Below, one piece after another: positions 1 to 9,939 of a stretch of 64,000 nt of DNA. The stretch's first letter is position 1. Each line of letters starts with the position of its first letter. The notes under the pieces were generated by a model, which was not told the origin of the DNA, made no database searches, and was given only the letters and a program-made list of their open reading frames with translations. Made by a program: the position numbers and the translations under genes. The stretch comes from Lacinutrix himadriensis (GTDB taxonomy: Bacteria > Bacteroidota > Bacteroidia > Flavobacteriales > Flavobacteriaceae), in contig NZ_LIQI01000031.1 in assembly GCF_001418105.1 (NCBI RefSeq), forward strand, positions 1-64,000. Reading direction: 5' to 3'.

Positions 1-2145
1 ATAAATGCGAATCCAACGGTAACATTAAGCAGTAATACCAGTACTTGTTCTGGTGGAACAGCAACATTTACCATTACAGGAACAGCGGGTGATATTGTCG
101 ATTATACTGGAATCACAGGTTCACCGGCAAGTCCAGTAACTTTAGATGCTTCGGGAGTTGCAATAGTCAACGTAGCTGGAGTAACCACAGGTCAAACCAT
201 AAATCTAACGAATGTTAGCAATCCAACGACAAGTTGTTCTGGAATACTTACTAATAGCGAAACGGTAATAATAAATGCAAATCCAACAGTTTCATTAAGT
301 AGTAATACCAGTACTTGTTCTGGCGGAACAGCAAGTTTTACTATTACAGGAACAGCAGGCGACATCGTAGATTATACCGGAATCACGGGTTCACCGGCAA
401 GTCCGGTAACTTTGGATGCTTCGGGAATAGCAATAGTCACCGTAATTGGAGTAACCACAAATCAAACCATAAATCTAACCAATGTAACTAATCCAACGAC
501 AAGTTGTTCTGGAGTATTAAGTAACACTGAAACAGTAACGATAAATGCAAATCCAACAGTTTTATTAAGTAGTAATACCAGTACTTGTTCTGGCGGAACA
601 GCAAGTTTTACTATTACAGGAACAGCAGGCGACATCGTAGATTATACCGGAATCACGGGTTCACCGGCAAGTCCGGTAACTTTGGATGCTTCGGGAATAG
701 CAATAGTCACCGTAATTGGAGTAACCACAAATCAAACCATAAATCTAACCAATGTAACTAATCCAACGACAAGTTGTTCTGGAGTATTAAGTAACACTGA
801 AACAGTAACGATAAATGCAAATCCAACAGTTTTATTAAGTAGTAATACATCCACTTGTTCTGGCGGAACAGCAAGTTTCACCATTACAGGAACAGCAGGT
901 GATATTGTAGATTACACAGGAGTCACAGGCTCGCCAGCAAGTCCGGTGATTTTGGATGCTTCGGGAATAGCAATAGTCACTGTAGCAGGAGTGACTGTAA
1001 ACCAAACGATAAATCTAACTAATGTTACTAATCCAACGACAAGTTGTTCTGGAGTATTAAGTAATACCGAAACCGTAACGATAAATGCAAATCCAACAGT
1101 TATTAAGAGTAATACATCTACTTGTTCTGGCGGAACAGAACATTTACCATTACAGGAACCGCAGGTGATATTGTAGATTATACCGGAATCACAGGTTCAC
1201 CGGCAAGTCCAGTAGCTTTAGATGCTTCGGGAGTTGCAATAGTAACTGTAACGGGAGCAACCACAAATCAAACCATAAATCTAACCAATGTTACTAATCC
1301 AGCGACAAGTTGTTCCGGAGTATTAAGTAATAGCGAAACGGTAATAATAAATGCAAATCCAATAGTTGCATTAAGTAGTAATACTTCACTTGTTCTGGGG
1401 AACAGCAATTTACCATTACAGGAACGCAGGCGACATCGTCGATTACACAGGAGTAACAGGTTCGCCAGCAAGTCCGGTGACTTTAGATGCTTCGGGAGTT
1501 GCAATAGTGAACGTAGCTGGAGTAACCACAGATCAAACCCTAAATCTAACGAATGTTAGCAATCCAACGACAAGCTGTTCCGGAGTATTAAGTAACAGTG
1601 AAACGGTAACGATAAATGCAAATCCAACAGTTTCATTAAGTAGTAATACCAGTACTTGTTCTGGGGAACAGCAAGTTTTACTATTACAGGAACAGCAGGC
1701 GACATCGTAGATTATACCGGAATCACAGGTCGCCAGCAAGTCCGGTACTTTAGATGCTTGGGATTGAACCATCAGCGTAACGGGAGTAACCACAGATCAA
1801 ACGATAAATTTAACAAATGTTAGCAATCCAGCAACAAGCTGTTCGGGAGTATTAAGTAATAGCGAAACGGTAACGATAAATGCAAATCCAACAGTTTCAT
1901 TAAGTAGTAATACCAGTACTTGTTCTGGCGGAACAGCAAGTTTTACTATTACAGGAACAGCAGGTGATATTGTCGATTATACAGGAATCACAGGAACACC
2001 AGCAAGTCCAGTAACTTTGGATGCTTCGGGAGTTGCAATAGTAACTGTAACGGGAGCAACCACAAATCAAACGATAAATCTAACCAATGTTACTAATCCA
2101 ACGACAAGCTGTTCTGGAGTATTAAGTAACAGCGAAACCGTAACG
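1..2145 (+). repeat. Eight tandem 270-bp repeats (90 codons each)
   Basis: Units begin at 1, 271, 541, 811, 1081, 1347, 1612 and 1876, each opening with ATAAATGC and AATCCAA. Spacings are 270, 270, 270, 270, 266, 265, 264 and 270 bases. From about 300 to 840 two units are almost identical, indicating very recent duplication or recombination. The three middle units carry several 1-2 base deletions each; GGCGG reduced to GGGG occurs twice independently. Confidence 0.92.
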
Positions 2146-3447
2146 ATAAATGCGAATCCAAGCCTAATATCATTAACCGGTAATTCCGATATTTGTGAAG
2201 GAGATGTCGCTATTTTTACTATTTCTGGCGATCCAGGAAACGAAGTTTTTTATAATGTTAATGGAGGAGGAACTCAGCAAGTGGTTTTAAATCCTTTAGG
2301 CGAAGCACAAATTAGTGTTATAGGTGCAATCGTAAACCAAACAATAACCTTAGAGACTATAATAAATCCTATAACTACTTGTTCTAGTTTGTTAGGAAAT
2401 ACATTAGCTATAAATGTTACGCCGCTAGTTGATGCGTCTTTTAATATGCTTCCAAATTGTAATGGAGCAACGGCAAATGTTACAGGAGATATAGGTGGTG
2501 CTTTTAGTTTTAATCCAGTACCAACAGATGGAGCAAGTATCGATGGTGTTTCGGGAGAAGTTGTTAATGCTATTCCTAATACAACATATTCCGTTATGTA
2601 TAGTGTATCTGGAATATGTAATACAGATACAGAAATAGTATCCTTTTCAGTGCTTCCTTTACCGGTTGTAGATTTACAAGATGAATTTTTAATCTGTTTA
2701 GATTCCGAAGGAAATATCATTAATCAACCAAGAATAGATTCCGATTTATCGATAACAGACTATTTGTTTGAATGGACAGAAATAAGTAATCCATCCGTAG
2801 TTTTAGGAACCAATACTTATTACGAGCCTATGGTTTCGGGGATTTATAATGTGCTAGTCACTAATGCTGTTACTGGTTGTTCTACTGTTGTTGGGGACAT
2901 TAATTCGATAACAACAGTAACTAGTAGTATTATCCCAAGTGGATTAAACGCGATAATTACTTCGGAAACATTTGCAAACGAAAGCATAATAGAAGTCCGA
3001 GTGAATGAAGAGCCGGGAATTGTTTATGCATTTAGTTTAGATGGGAATACTTTTGAAAGTAATGGAACAAACGAATATGTGTTTTACAATGTGACTTCTG
3101 GAGAACACGAAGTGACAGCTATAGATGTTGCAGGTTGTGGAACGATAAGTACAACCGTTTTTATTTTAGATTATCCGTTGTTTTTTACACCAAATAATGA
3201 TGGATACAATGATACTTGGCAAATTATAGGTTTAAAGAATCCATTGGATGCTAAGGTTTCTATTTATGACAGATATGGTAAGTTGCTAAAACAATTAAAT
3301 TCAAATAATGAAGGTTGGGATGGAACTTTAAACGGGCAAGAATTACCATCTAGTGATTATTGGTTTACATTAGAATATAGAGATCCAAACAATCAATTAG
3401 ATACTAGGAAAAAAGTATTTAACGGACATTTTACTTTAAAAAGATAA
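1..3447 (+). pseudogene. T9SS type B surface protein, 5' truncated, frameshifted in its repeats
   Basis: The frame is open from base 1, so the true start lies outside the window. The visible part has eight tandem 90-residue units (1-2145) with recurring STCSGG and TTSCSGVLSN motifs. About 340 residues of unique sequence follow, then a C-terminal domain (about 3165-3444) with FFTPNNDGYND, YDRYGKLL and GWDGTLNG motifs. That last domain is the gliding-motility-type (type B) sorting signal, known to direct export to the surface by T9SS. The reading frame breaks at about 1138, 1390-1425, 1682 and 1735-1775, where the units starting 1081, 1347 and 1612 have lost 4, 5 and 6 bases net. The frame is intact again from about 1780 to the stop. 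Breaks only in near-identical repeats suggest consensus errors; true decay is the alternative. It is the first of three related tandem genes. Confidence 0.8.
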
Positions 3448-3701
3448 TTGGAAACAGAGATGCTAAAGGTATTGATTTTATTCTCTTTACAAGGAAATAG
3501 AAATAATTATAAAAAAAAGGGATTAAAACAGATGCCTATTTTTATTCTATAATATAAATGAAGTATTTATTATTTCAAGATAATTTAACTAAATTTTCGC
3601 AAAATTTTTCTTAATTTTCGAGATTAATTCTAATTAAATATCATGATTAGTAACCTAAAGTTAGTTTTTTGTTACGATATCATTTATGTAAATCTCTCTT
3701 C

Positions 3702-6700
3702 ATGAAAAGATTATTATCTTTATTTAGCTTTTTTCTAGTTCAATTTCTATGCGCTCAAGTTGGGCAGCAAACACCTTTAAGTTCAGGACCAGGTTCTCAT
3801 TCTTTAGATATTACTTCTTCTAATGGTTTTGATCTAGATTGTGTAACTACGTGTACAGACCTTACGGCCAATTTTACAGAGTTTGGTAATACAGATGCGT
3901 ATACCGTAGAAAGTATCCCTTTTGCGCCACAATTTAATTTTTCAAATTTAGCAAATCAAGTATTTTTTAATAATGGTTATATTGATGATGCATGGACAGA
4001 TCCAATAAACTTACCTTTTGATTTTTGTTTTTTTGGTGATAGTTATAATCAAGTGCAAGTTGGTGGTAATGGGGTGATACGATTTGATATAGATCCGTCT
4101 GATACTGGTGGTGGTTCTAATAATTGGTCCTTTAACCAAACCATACCTAATAATACAAATTCTACCTTAGGCGAAGCCAATATATTTGGAGCAGCTCATG
4201 ATATGGATCCAAGTGTTGGAGATCCAAATCTGTTAGAAATTGGATGGGAAATAAAAGGAACAGCGCCGTTTAGAGCCTTTATATATAGTTATTTTAATGT
4301 ACCGCAATACGATTGTAATGAATTGCGAACCACGCAAATGATGATCTTTTATGAAACAACAAATATCATAGAGGTACTTATTTTAGACAAACCAGTATGT
4401 ACTACTTGGAATAGTGGAGGAAGTGCTTTAATTGGAATTCAAAATAATGCAGGAACAGTAGCGTATACACCTACATCTCCAAATAGAAATACAGGGGATT
4501 GGCATGCAAGTCTAGAGGCTTGGCAATTTGTACCTTCTGATGGTACACCATCCGATAATTATACCTTCTCTTGGTTAGATGATACAGGCGCTGTAATAAG
4601 TAATAATGTAACTTTAAATGTTTGCCCTACAGCAACTACAACCTATACTGCTCAAGTAGAATATACTCCAGATTGTGGTTTTCCTGTGTCTGTGGTTACA
4701 AGAGATGTAACTATTAATGTAAATGGCGGAGCAATAATCACAGGAGATTTAAGTATTTGCGAAGGAGACACTACGCAATTAGCAGGAAGTGGAATACCAA
4801 GTGCAACTACACCATGGGTTTCTTCAGATACAGCAGTAGCTACCGTAGATAACACAGGGTTGGTAACAGGAGTAAGTCCTGGAACAGCAGACATTACCTA
4901 TTCAGATAATACAGGATGTGTTGGAACAGTAACAGTAACCATTAATCCGATACTTTCTCCTTCTATAAGTTGTGGAACTTCTACTACCAGTTCTGCGCAA
5001 TTTAATTGGGGTGCAATACCAGGAGCTACAGGATATACGGTTTCTTATCAAATTGGTTCAAACCCAATAGTAAGTATTGGAAACATTGGTAATATTTTAA
5101 CGTATACCGCAACATCAACAGTTTCAGATCCTATTGTTGCAGGAGATACGGTGACAATAACAGTAACACCATTAGGAGGAGCAGGAACTTGTTTTGAAGC
5201 GAGTAGTTTTACATGTACTGCTGTCAATTGTACTGCACCAACTATCACAGGAACTTTAAGTGCTTGTTTGGCACAAACGACACAATTAACAGGAAGTGGA
5301 ACAGCAAATGCAACAGCACCATGGGTTTCTTCAGATACCGGAGTCGCTACAGTAGATGCTTCAGGTTTAGTAACGGCAGTAAGTAGTGGAACATCAGATA
5401 TTACGTATACCGATGATAACGGATGTGATGTAACCGAAACGGTAACGATCAACCCAATACTATCTCCAGCTATAAGTTGTGGAACTTCTACTACGACTTC
5501 CACACAATTTAATTGGAATACCATAGTTGGAACGACATCGTATACGGTTTCGTATCAGATTAACGGAAATCCAATCGTAAACATAGGAGACGTTGGTAAT
5601 GTTTTGACGTATACAGCAACATCCACAGCTTCTGATCCTATAGTAGCAGGGGATACAGTGACAATAACGGTTACACCAATTGGAGCAACAGGAACCTGTT
5701 TTGAAGCAACTACTTTTACTTGTACAGCTATGAATTGTACAACACCAACAATTACGGGAACTTTAAGTGCTTGTGAAGGAGAAACTACCCAATTAACAGG
5801 AAGTGGAACTGCAAATACAACGGCGCCATGGGTATCCTCAGATACCGCAATAGCTACAGTTGATAATACAGGATTGGTAACAGGAATAAGTAATGGAACA
5901 GTAGGTATTACCTATACCGATGATAATGGTTGTGTAGTAACAGAAAACGTTACTATAAATGCAACACCAACCATCACAGGAACTTTAAGTATTTGTGAAG
6001 GATTTACCACACAATTAACAGGAGATGGAACAGCTAACGCAACAACGCCGTGGGTTTCTTCTGATACAGCAGTAGCTACAATAGATGGCACAGGATTAGT
6101 AACGGGAGTAACTAGCGGAACAGCAGATATTACCTATACTAATGATACTGGTTGTGTTGTAACAGAAACAGTTACCATAAATGCAACGCCAACAATTACA
6201 GGTACTTTAAGAGCATGTTTAGGATCTACTACTCAATTAACTGGAAGTGGAACAGCAAACGCAACAGCGCCATGGGTTTCTTCAGATACCGGAGTAGCTA
6301 CAGTAGATACTTCAGGTTTAGTAACAGGAGTAACTAGTGGAACATCAGATATTACATATACCGATGCTAATGGTTGTACTGTAACGGTAACGGTTACCAT
6401 CGACCCAATACTATCTCCTTCTGTAAGTTGTGGAACTTCTACTACCACTTCTACACAATTTAATTGGAATACAATAGCTGGAGCTACATCCTATACGGTT
6501 TCTTATCAGATTAACGGAAACCCAGTAGTAAACATTGGAGATATTGGTAATGTTTTAACCTATACAGCAACATCCACAGCCTCTGACCCTATAGTGGCAA
6601 GTGATTCTGTTATAATAACAGTAACACCAATAGGAGGAGCAGGAGTATGTTTTGAAGCAACTACGTTTACGTGTACAGCTATGAATTGTACAACGCCAAT

Positions 6701-9700
6701 AGTTACAGGAACATTTTCTGCATGTATAGGAGATACTACGCAATTAACAGGAAATGGAACAGCAAGTGCAACAACACCATGGGTGTCTTCTGATACAGCA
6801 ATAGCTACAGTAGATAATACCGGATTGGTAACAGGAATAAGTAATGGAACAGTAGGTATTACGTATACCGATGATAATGGTTGTGTAGTAACAGAAAACG
6901 TTACTATAAATGCAACGCCAACAATCACCGGAACTTTAAGTGTTTGTTTAGGACTTACCACGCAATTAACAGGAAGTGGAACAGCAAACGCAACTACGCC
7001 ATGGATTTCATCAGATATGGCAGTAGCTACAATAGATAATGCCGGATTGGTAACAGCAGTAAGTATTGGAACAGCCGATATTACATATACAGACGTTAAT
7101 GGTTGTGATGTAACGGTTACAGTAACTACTAATGCCATTCCAACAATCACAGGAACTTTAAGTGCTTGCGAAGGAGACACTACTACATTAACAGGAAGTG
7201 GAACAGCAAATGCAACAACACCTTGGGTTTCTTCAGATACTACAATAGCTACAGTGGATAATTCTGGAGTTGTAACAGGAGTAAGTACAGGAACAGCAGA
7301 TATCACCTATACCGATGCTAATGGTTGTGATGTGACGGCAACAGTAACGATTAATGTAACGCCAACAATTACAGGAACATTAAGTGCTTGTGAAGGAGAT
7401 GTTACACAGTTAACAGGAAGTGGAATAGCAAATGCAACAACGCCTTGGATTTCTTCAGATACGGCAGTAGCTACAGTAGATAGCACAGGGTTGGTGACAG
7501 GAGTAAGTAACGGAACAACCGATATTACATATACATCCGATAATGGTTGTGATGTAACGGTAACAGTAACTATTAACGCCATTCCAACTATTTCAGGAAA
7601 CTTAATTATTTGCGAAGGAAGTGATACGCAATTAACAGGAAGTGGAACAGCAGCTGCAACAACACCTTGGATTTCTTCAGATATAACAATAGCAACTATT
7701 GATAATGCTGGATTAGTAACGGGAGTAAGTGCTGGAACTTCAGATATTACGTATACCGACGCTAATGGTTGTGATATCACGGTAACAGTAACTATTAATC
7801 CAACACCAACAATTACTGGTATATTATCGGTATGTACAGGAGATGATACGCAATTAACAGGAAGCGGAACAGCAAATGCAACATCGCCATGGGTTTCTTC
7901 TGATACTGCAATAGCGACGGTAGATAATACCGGATTGGTAACAGGGATAAGTAGTGGTACTGCAGATATTACGTACACAGATAATAACGATTGTACAGTA
8001 ACAGTTACAGTAGCGGTTACAGTGCCAACAATCACAGGAACTTTAAGTGCTTGTCAAGGAGATGTTACACAGTTAACAGGTAGTGGAACAGCAAATGCAA
8101 CTACGCCTTGGATTTCTTCAGATATAGCAATAGCGACTGTAGATAATGCAGGATTGGTAACAGGAGTAAGTGCTGGAACAGCCGATATTACATATACCGA
8201 CGCAAATGGTTGTGATATAACGGTAACGGTAACTATTAATGCAACACCAACAATTACAGGAACTTTAATTGCTTGTGAAGGCGATACTACTTTGTTAACA
8301 GGAAGTGGAACAGCAGCTGCAACAAATCCTTGGGTTTCTTCAGATATAGCAATCGCTACTGTAGATAATGCAGGATTGGTAACAGGGGTAAGTAATGGAA
8401 CAGCAGATATTACCTATACAGATGGTAATGGATGTGATGTAACAGTAACAGTTACTATTAATTCAACGCCAACAATCACAGGAACTTTAAGTGCTTGTGA
8501 AGGAGATGTTACACAGTTAACTGGAAGTGGAATAGCAAATGCTACAACGCCTTGGGTTTCTTCAAATACTGCAGTAGCTACTGTAGACAATACAGGGTTG
8601 GTAACAGGAGTAAGTAACGGAACATCTAATATTACATATACTTCAGATAATGGTTGTGATGTAACAGTAACCGTTACTATTAATGCCATTCCAACCATTT
8701 CAGGAAACTTGATTATTTGCGAAGCAAGTGATACGCAATTAACAGGAAGCGGAACAGCAGGTGTAACAACACCTTGGGTTTCTTCAGATACGGCAATAGC
8801 TACAGTTTCTAATACAGGATTAGTAACAGGAGTAAGCGCTGGAACAGCAGATATTACCTATACAGACACTAACGGTTGTGATATAACAACAACAGTATCT
8901 GTAAATGCAACGCCAACAATTACAGGTGTTTTATTGGTATGTATAGAAGATGATACGCAATTAACAGGAAGTGGAACAGCAAATGCAACATCGCCATGGG
9001 TTTCCTCAGATACAACAATAGCTACAGTAGATAATACAGGATTGGTAACAGGAGTAAATGGTGGTACAGTAGATATTACGTATACAGATAATAATGGCTG
9101 TTCCGTAGTAGAAACATTTACCGTGAATCCTAGACCGATTGTAGATCTACAGGATTCCTTTATACTATGTATGGATAATGATGGTAATATTGTGAATGAT
9201 CCAACAATAGAAACTGGTTTGTCTACAGTAGATTATTCCTTTGAATGGACAGAAGCTGCTAATCCTACTACTATTTTAGGTACAGATTCTTTTTATGAGC
9301 CAATAGTTGCTGGAACGTATAGTGTGTTTATAACAAATAATAATACGGGTTGTGTAACTGTTGTTGGGGATCCTAATACCATGACTGTTGTAACAAATAG
9401 TATTCCGCCAACAGGATTAGACGTTGTGATTCTTTCGGAAACATTTGCAAGTGAAAATGTGCTTCAAGCAAGTGTAGATAATATTCCTGGAGCATCTTAT
9501 GAGTTTAGTATTGATAATGGTCCTTTTGAAAGTAACGGAACAAATGTATATACGTTTGGTAATGTTTCTTCTGGAAATCATACGATAACCGTTAGAGATG
9601 CCGATGGTTGTGGAGATGATGATTTCACCATTTTTGTATTAGACTATCCTTTGTTTTTCACACCAAATAATGATGGACATAATGATACATGGCAAATTTC

Positions 9701-9914
9701 TGGTATTAATCCAGATGCCGTAATTTATATTTTTGATAGATATGGTAAATTACTAAAACAACTAAGTCCGACTAGCCTTGGTTGGGATGGAACATTTAAT
9801 GGGCAACCTTTACCGTCTAGTGATTATTGGTTCTCTTTAGAATATATTGACCCTAATGATTTAGAAGATACAAGTGCCAAAGAGTTTGTAGCCCATTTTA
9901 CTTTAAAAAGGTAA
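3702..9914 (+). CDS. Giant T9SS type B surface protein with 16 Ig-like (Big2) repeats
   Basis: A 2070-residue secreted protein. The ATG at 3702 begins a clear signal peptide (MKRLLSLFSFFLVQFLCAQ); a TTG 33 bases upstream is open but would precede it. An N-terminal globular region (about residues 20-340) is followed by 16 repeats of about 77 residues (about nt 4732-9123), each with a TITGTLSAC opening, SSDTAVATVDN and DITYTD motifs. These match bacterial Ig-like group 2 folds. Three of the repeats (the first, second and fifth) are followed by an FN3-like module of about 95 residues (PILSPSISCGTS). A final domain with FFTPNNDGHND, FDRYGKLL and GWDGT is the type B T9SS sorting signal. Export to the cell surface and adhesion are inferred from the family. 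The last 250 residues are paralogous to the ends of both neighbouring genes. Confidence 0.9.
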   Translation: MKRLLSLFSFFLVQFLCAQVGQQTPLSSGPGSHSLDITSSNGFDLDCVTTCTDLTANFTEFGNTDAYTVESIPFAPQFNFSNLANQVFFNNGYIDDAWTDPINLPFDFCFFGDSYNQVQVGGNGVIRFDIDPSDTGGGSNNWSFNQTIPNNTNSTLGEANIFGAAHDMDPSVGDPNLLEIGWEIKGTAPFRAFIYSYFNVPQYDCNELRTTQMMIFYETTNIIEVLILDKPVCTTWNSGGSALIGIQNNAGTVAYTPTSPNRNTGDWHASLEAWQFVPSDGTPSDNYTFSWLDDTGAVISNNVTLNVCPTATTTYTAQVEYTPDCGFPVSVVTRDVTINVNGGAIITGDLSICEGDTTQLAGSGIPSATTPWVSSDTAVATVDNTGLVTGVSPGTADITYSDNTGCVGTVTVTINPILSPSISCGTSTTSSAQFNWGAIPGATGYTVSYQIGSNPIVSIGNIGNILTYTATSTVSDPIVAGDTVTITVTPLGGAGTCFEASSFTCTAVNCTAPTITGTLSACLAQTTQLTGSGTANATAPWVSSDTGVATVDASGLVTAVSSGTSDITYTDDNGCDVTETVTINPILSPAISCGTSTTTSTQFNWNTIVGTTSYTVSYQINGNPIVNIGDVGNVLTYTATSTASDPIVAGDTVTITVTPIGATGTCFEATTFTCTAMNCTTPTITGTLSACEGETTQLTGSGTANTTAPWVSSDTAIATVDNTGLVTGISNGTVGITYTDDNGCVVTENVTINATPTITGTLSICEGFTTQLTGDGTANATTPWVSSDTAVATIDGTGLVTGVTSGTADITYTNDTGCVVTETVTINATPTITGTLRACLGSTTQLTGSGTANATAPWVSSDTGVATVDTSGLVTGVTSGTSDITYTDANGCTVTVTVTIDPILSPSVSCGTSTTTSTQFNWNTIAGATSYTVSYQINGNPVVNIGDIGNVLTYTATSTASDPIVASDSVIITVTPIGGAGVCFEATTFTCTAMNCTTPIVTGTFSACIGDTTQLTGNGTASATTPWVSSDTAIATVDNTGLVTGISNGTVGITYTDDNGCVVTENVTINATPTITGTLSVCLGLTTQLTGSGTANATTPWISSDMAVATIDNAGLVTAVSIGTADITYTDVNGCDVTVTVTTNAIPTITGTLSACEGDTTTLTGSGTANATTPWVSSDTTIATVDNSGVVTGVSTGTADITYTDANGCDVTATVTINVTPTITGTLSACEGDVTQLTGSGIANATTPWISSDTAVATVDSTGLVTGVSNGTTDITYTSDNGCDVTVTVTINAIPTISGNLIICEGSDTQLTGSGTAAATTPWISSDITIATIDNAGLVTGVSAGTSDITYTDANGCDITVTVTINPTPTITGILSVCTGDDTQLTGSGTANATSPWVSSDTAIATVDNTGLVTGISSGTADITYTDNNDCTVTVTVAVTVPTITGTLSACQGDVTQLTGSGTANATTPWISSDIAIATVDNAGLVTGVSAGTADITYTDANGCDITVTVTINATPTITGTLIACEGDTTLLTGSGTAAATNPWVSSDIAIATVDNAGLVTGVSNGTADITYTDGNGCDVTVTVTINSTPTITGTLSACEGDVTQLTGSGIANATTPWVSSNTAVATVDNTGLVTGVSNGTSNITYTSDNGCDVTVTVTINAIPTISGNLIICEASDTQLTGSGTAGVTTPWVSSDTAIATVSNTGLVTGVSAGTADITYTDTNGCDITTTVSVNATPTITGVLLVCIEDDTQLTGSGTANATSPWVSSDTTIATVDNTGLVTGVNGGTVDITYTDNNGCSVVETFTVNPRPIVDLQDSFILCMDNDGNIVNDPTIETGLSTVDYSFEWTEAANPTTILGTDSFYEPIVAGTYSVFITNNNTGCVTVVGDPNTMTVVTNSIPPTGLDVVILSETFASENVLQASVDNIPGASYEFSIDNGPFESNGTNVYTFGNVSSGNHTITVRDADGCGDDDFTIFVLDYPLFFTPNNDGHNDTWQISGINPDAVIYIFDRYGKLLKQLSPTSLGWDGTFNGQPLPSSDYWFSLEYIDPNDLEDTSAKEFVAHFTLKR

Positions 9915-9939
9915 ATTAATACTATAACTATCTAAACTA

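Noticed and set aside
1-2145. CRISPR-like or mobile tandem array
   Set aside because: The 270-bp period keeps the coding frame and encodes a 90-residue protein repeat.
4652-8698. Long minus-strand reading frames opposite the Big2 gene
   Set aside because: They are mirror images of the repetitive + strand coding sequence, begin inside it and have no signal or domain.
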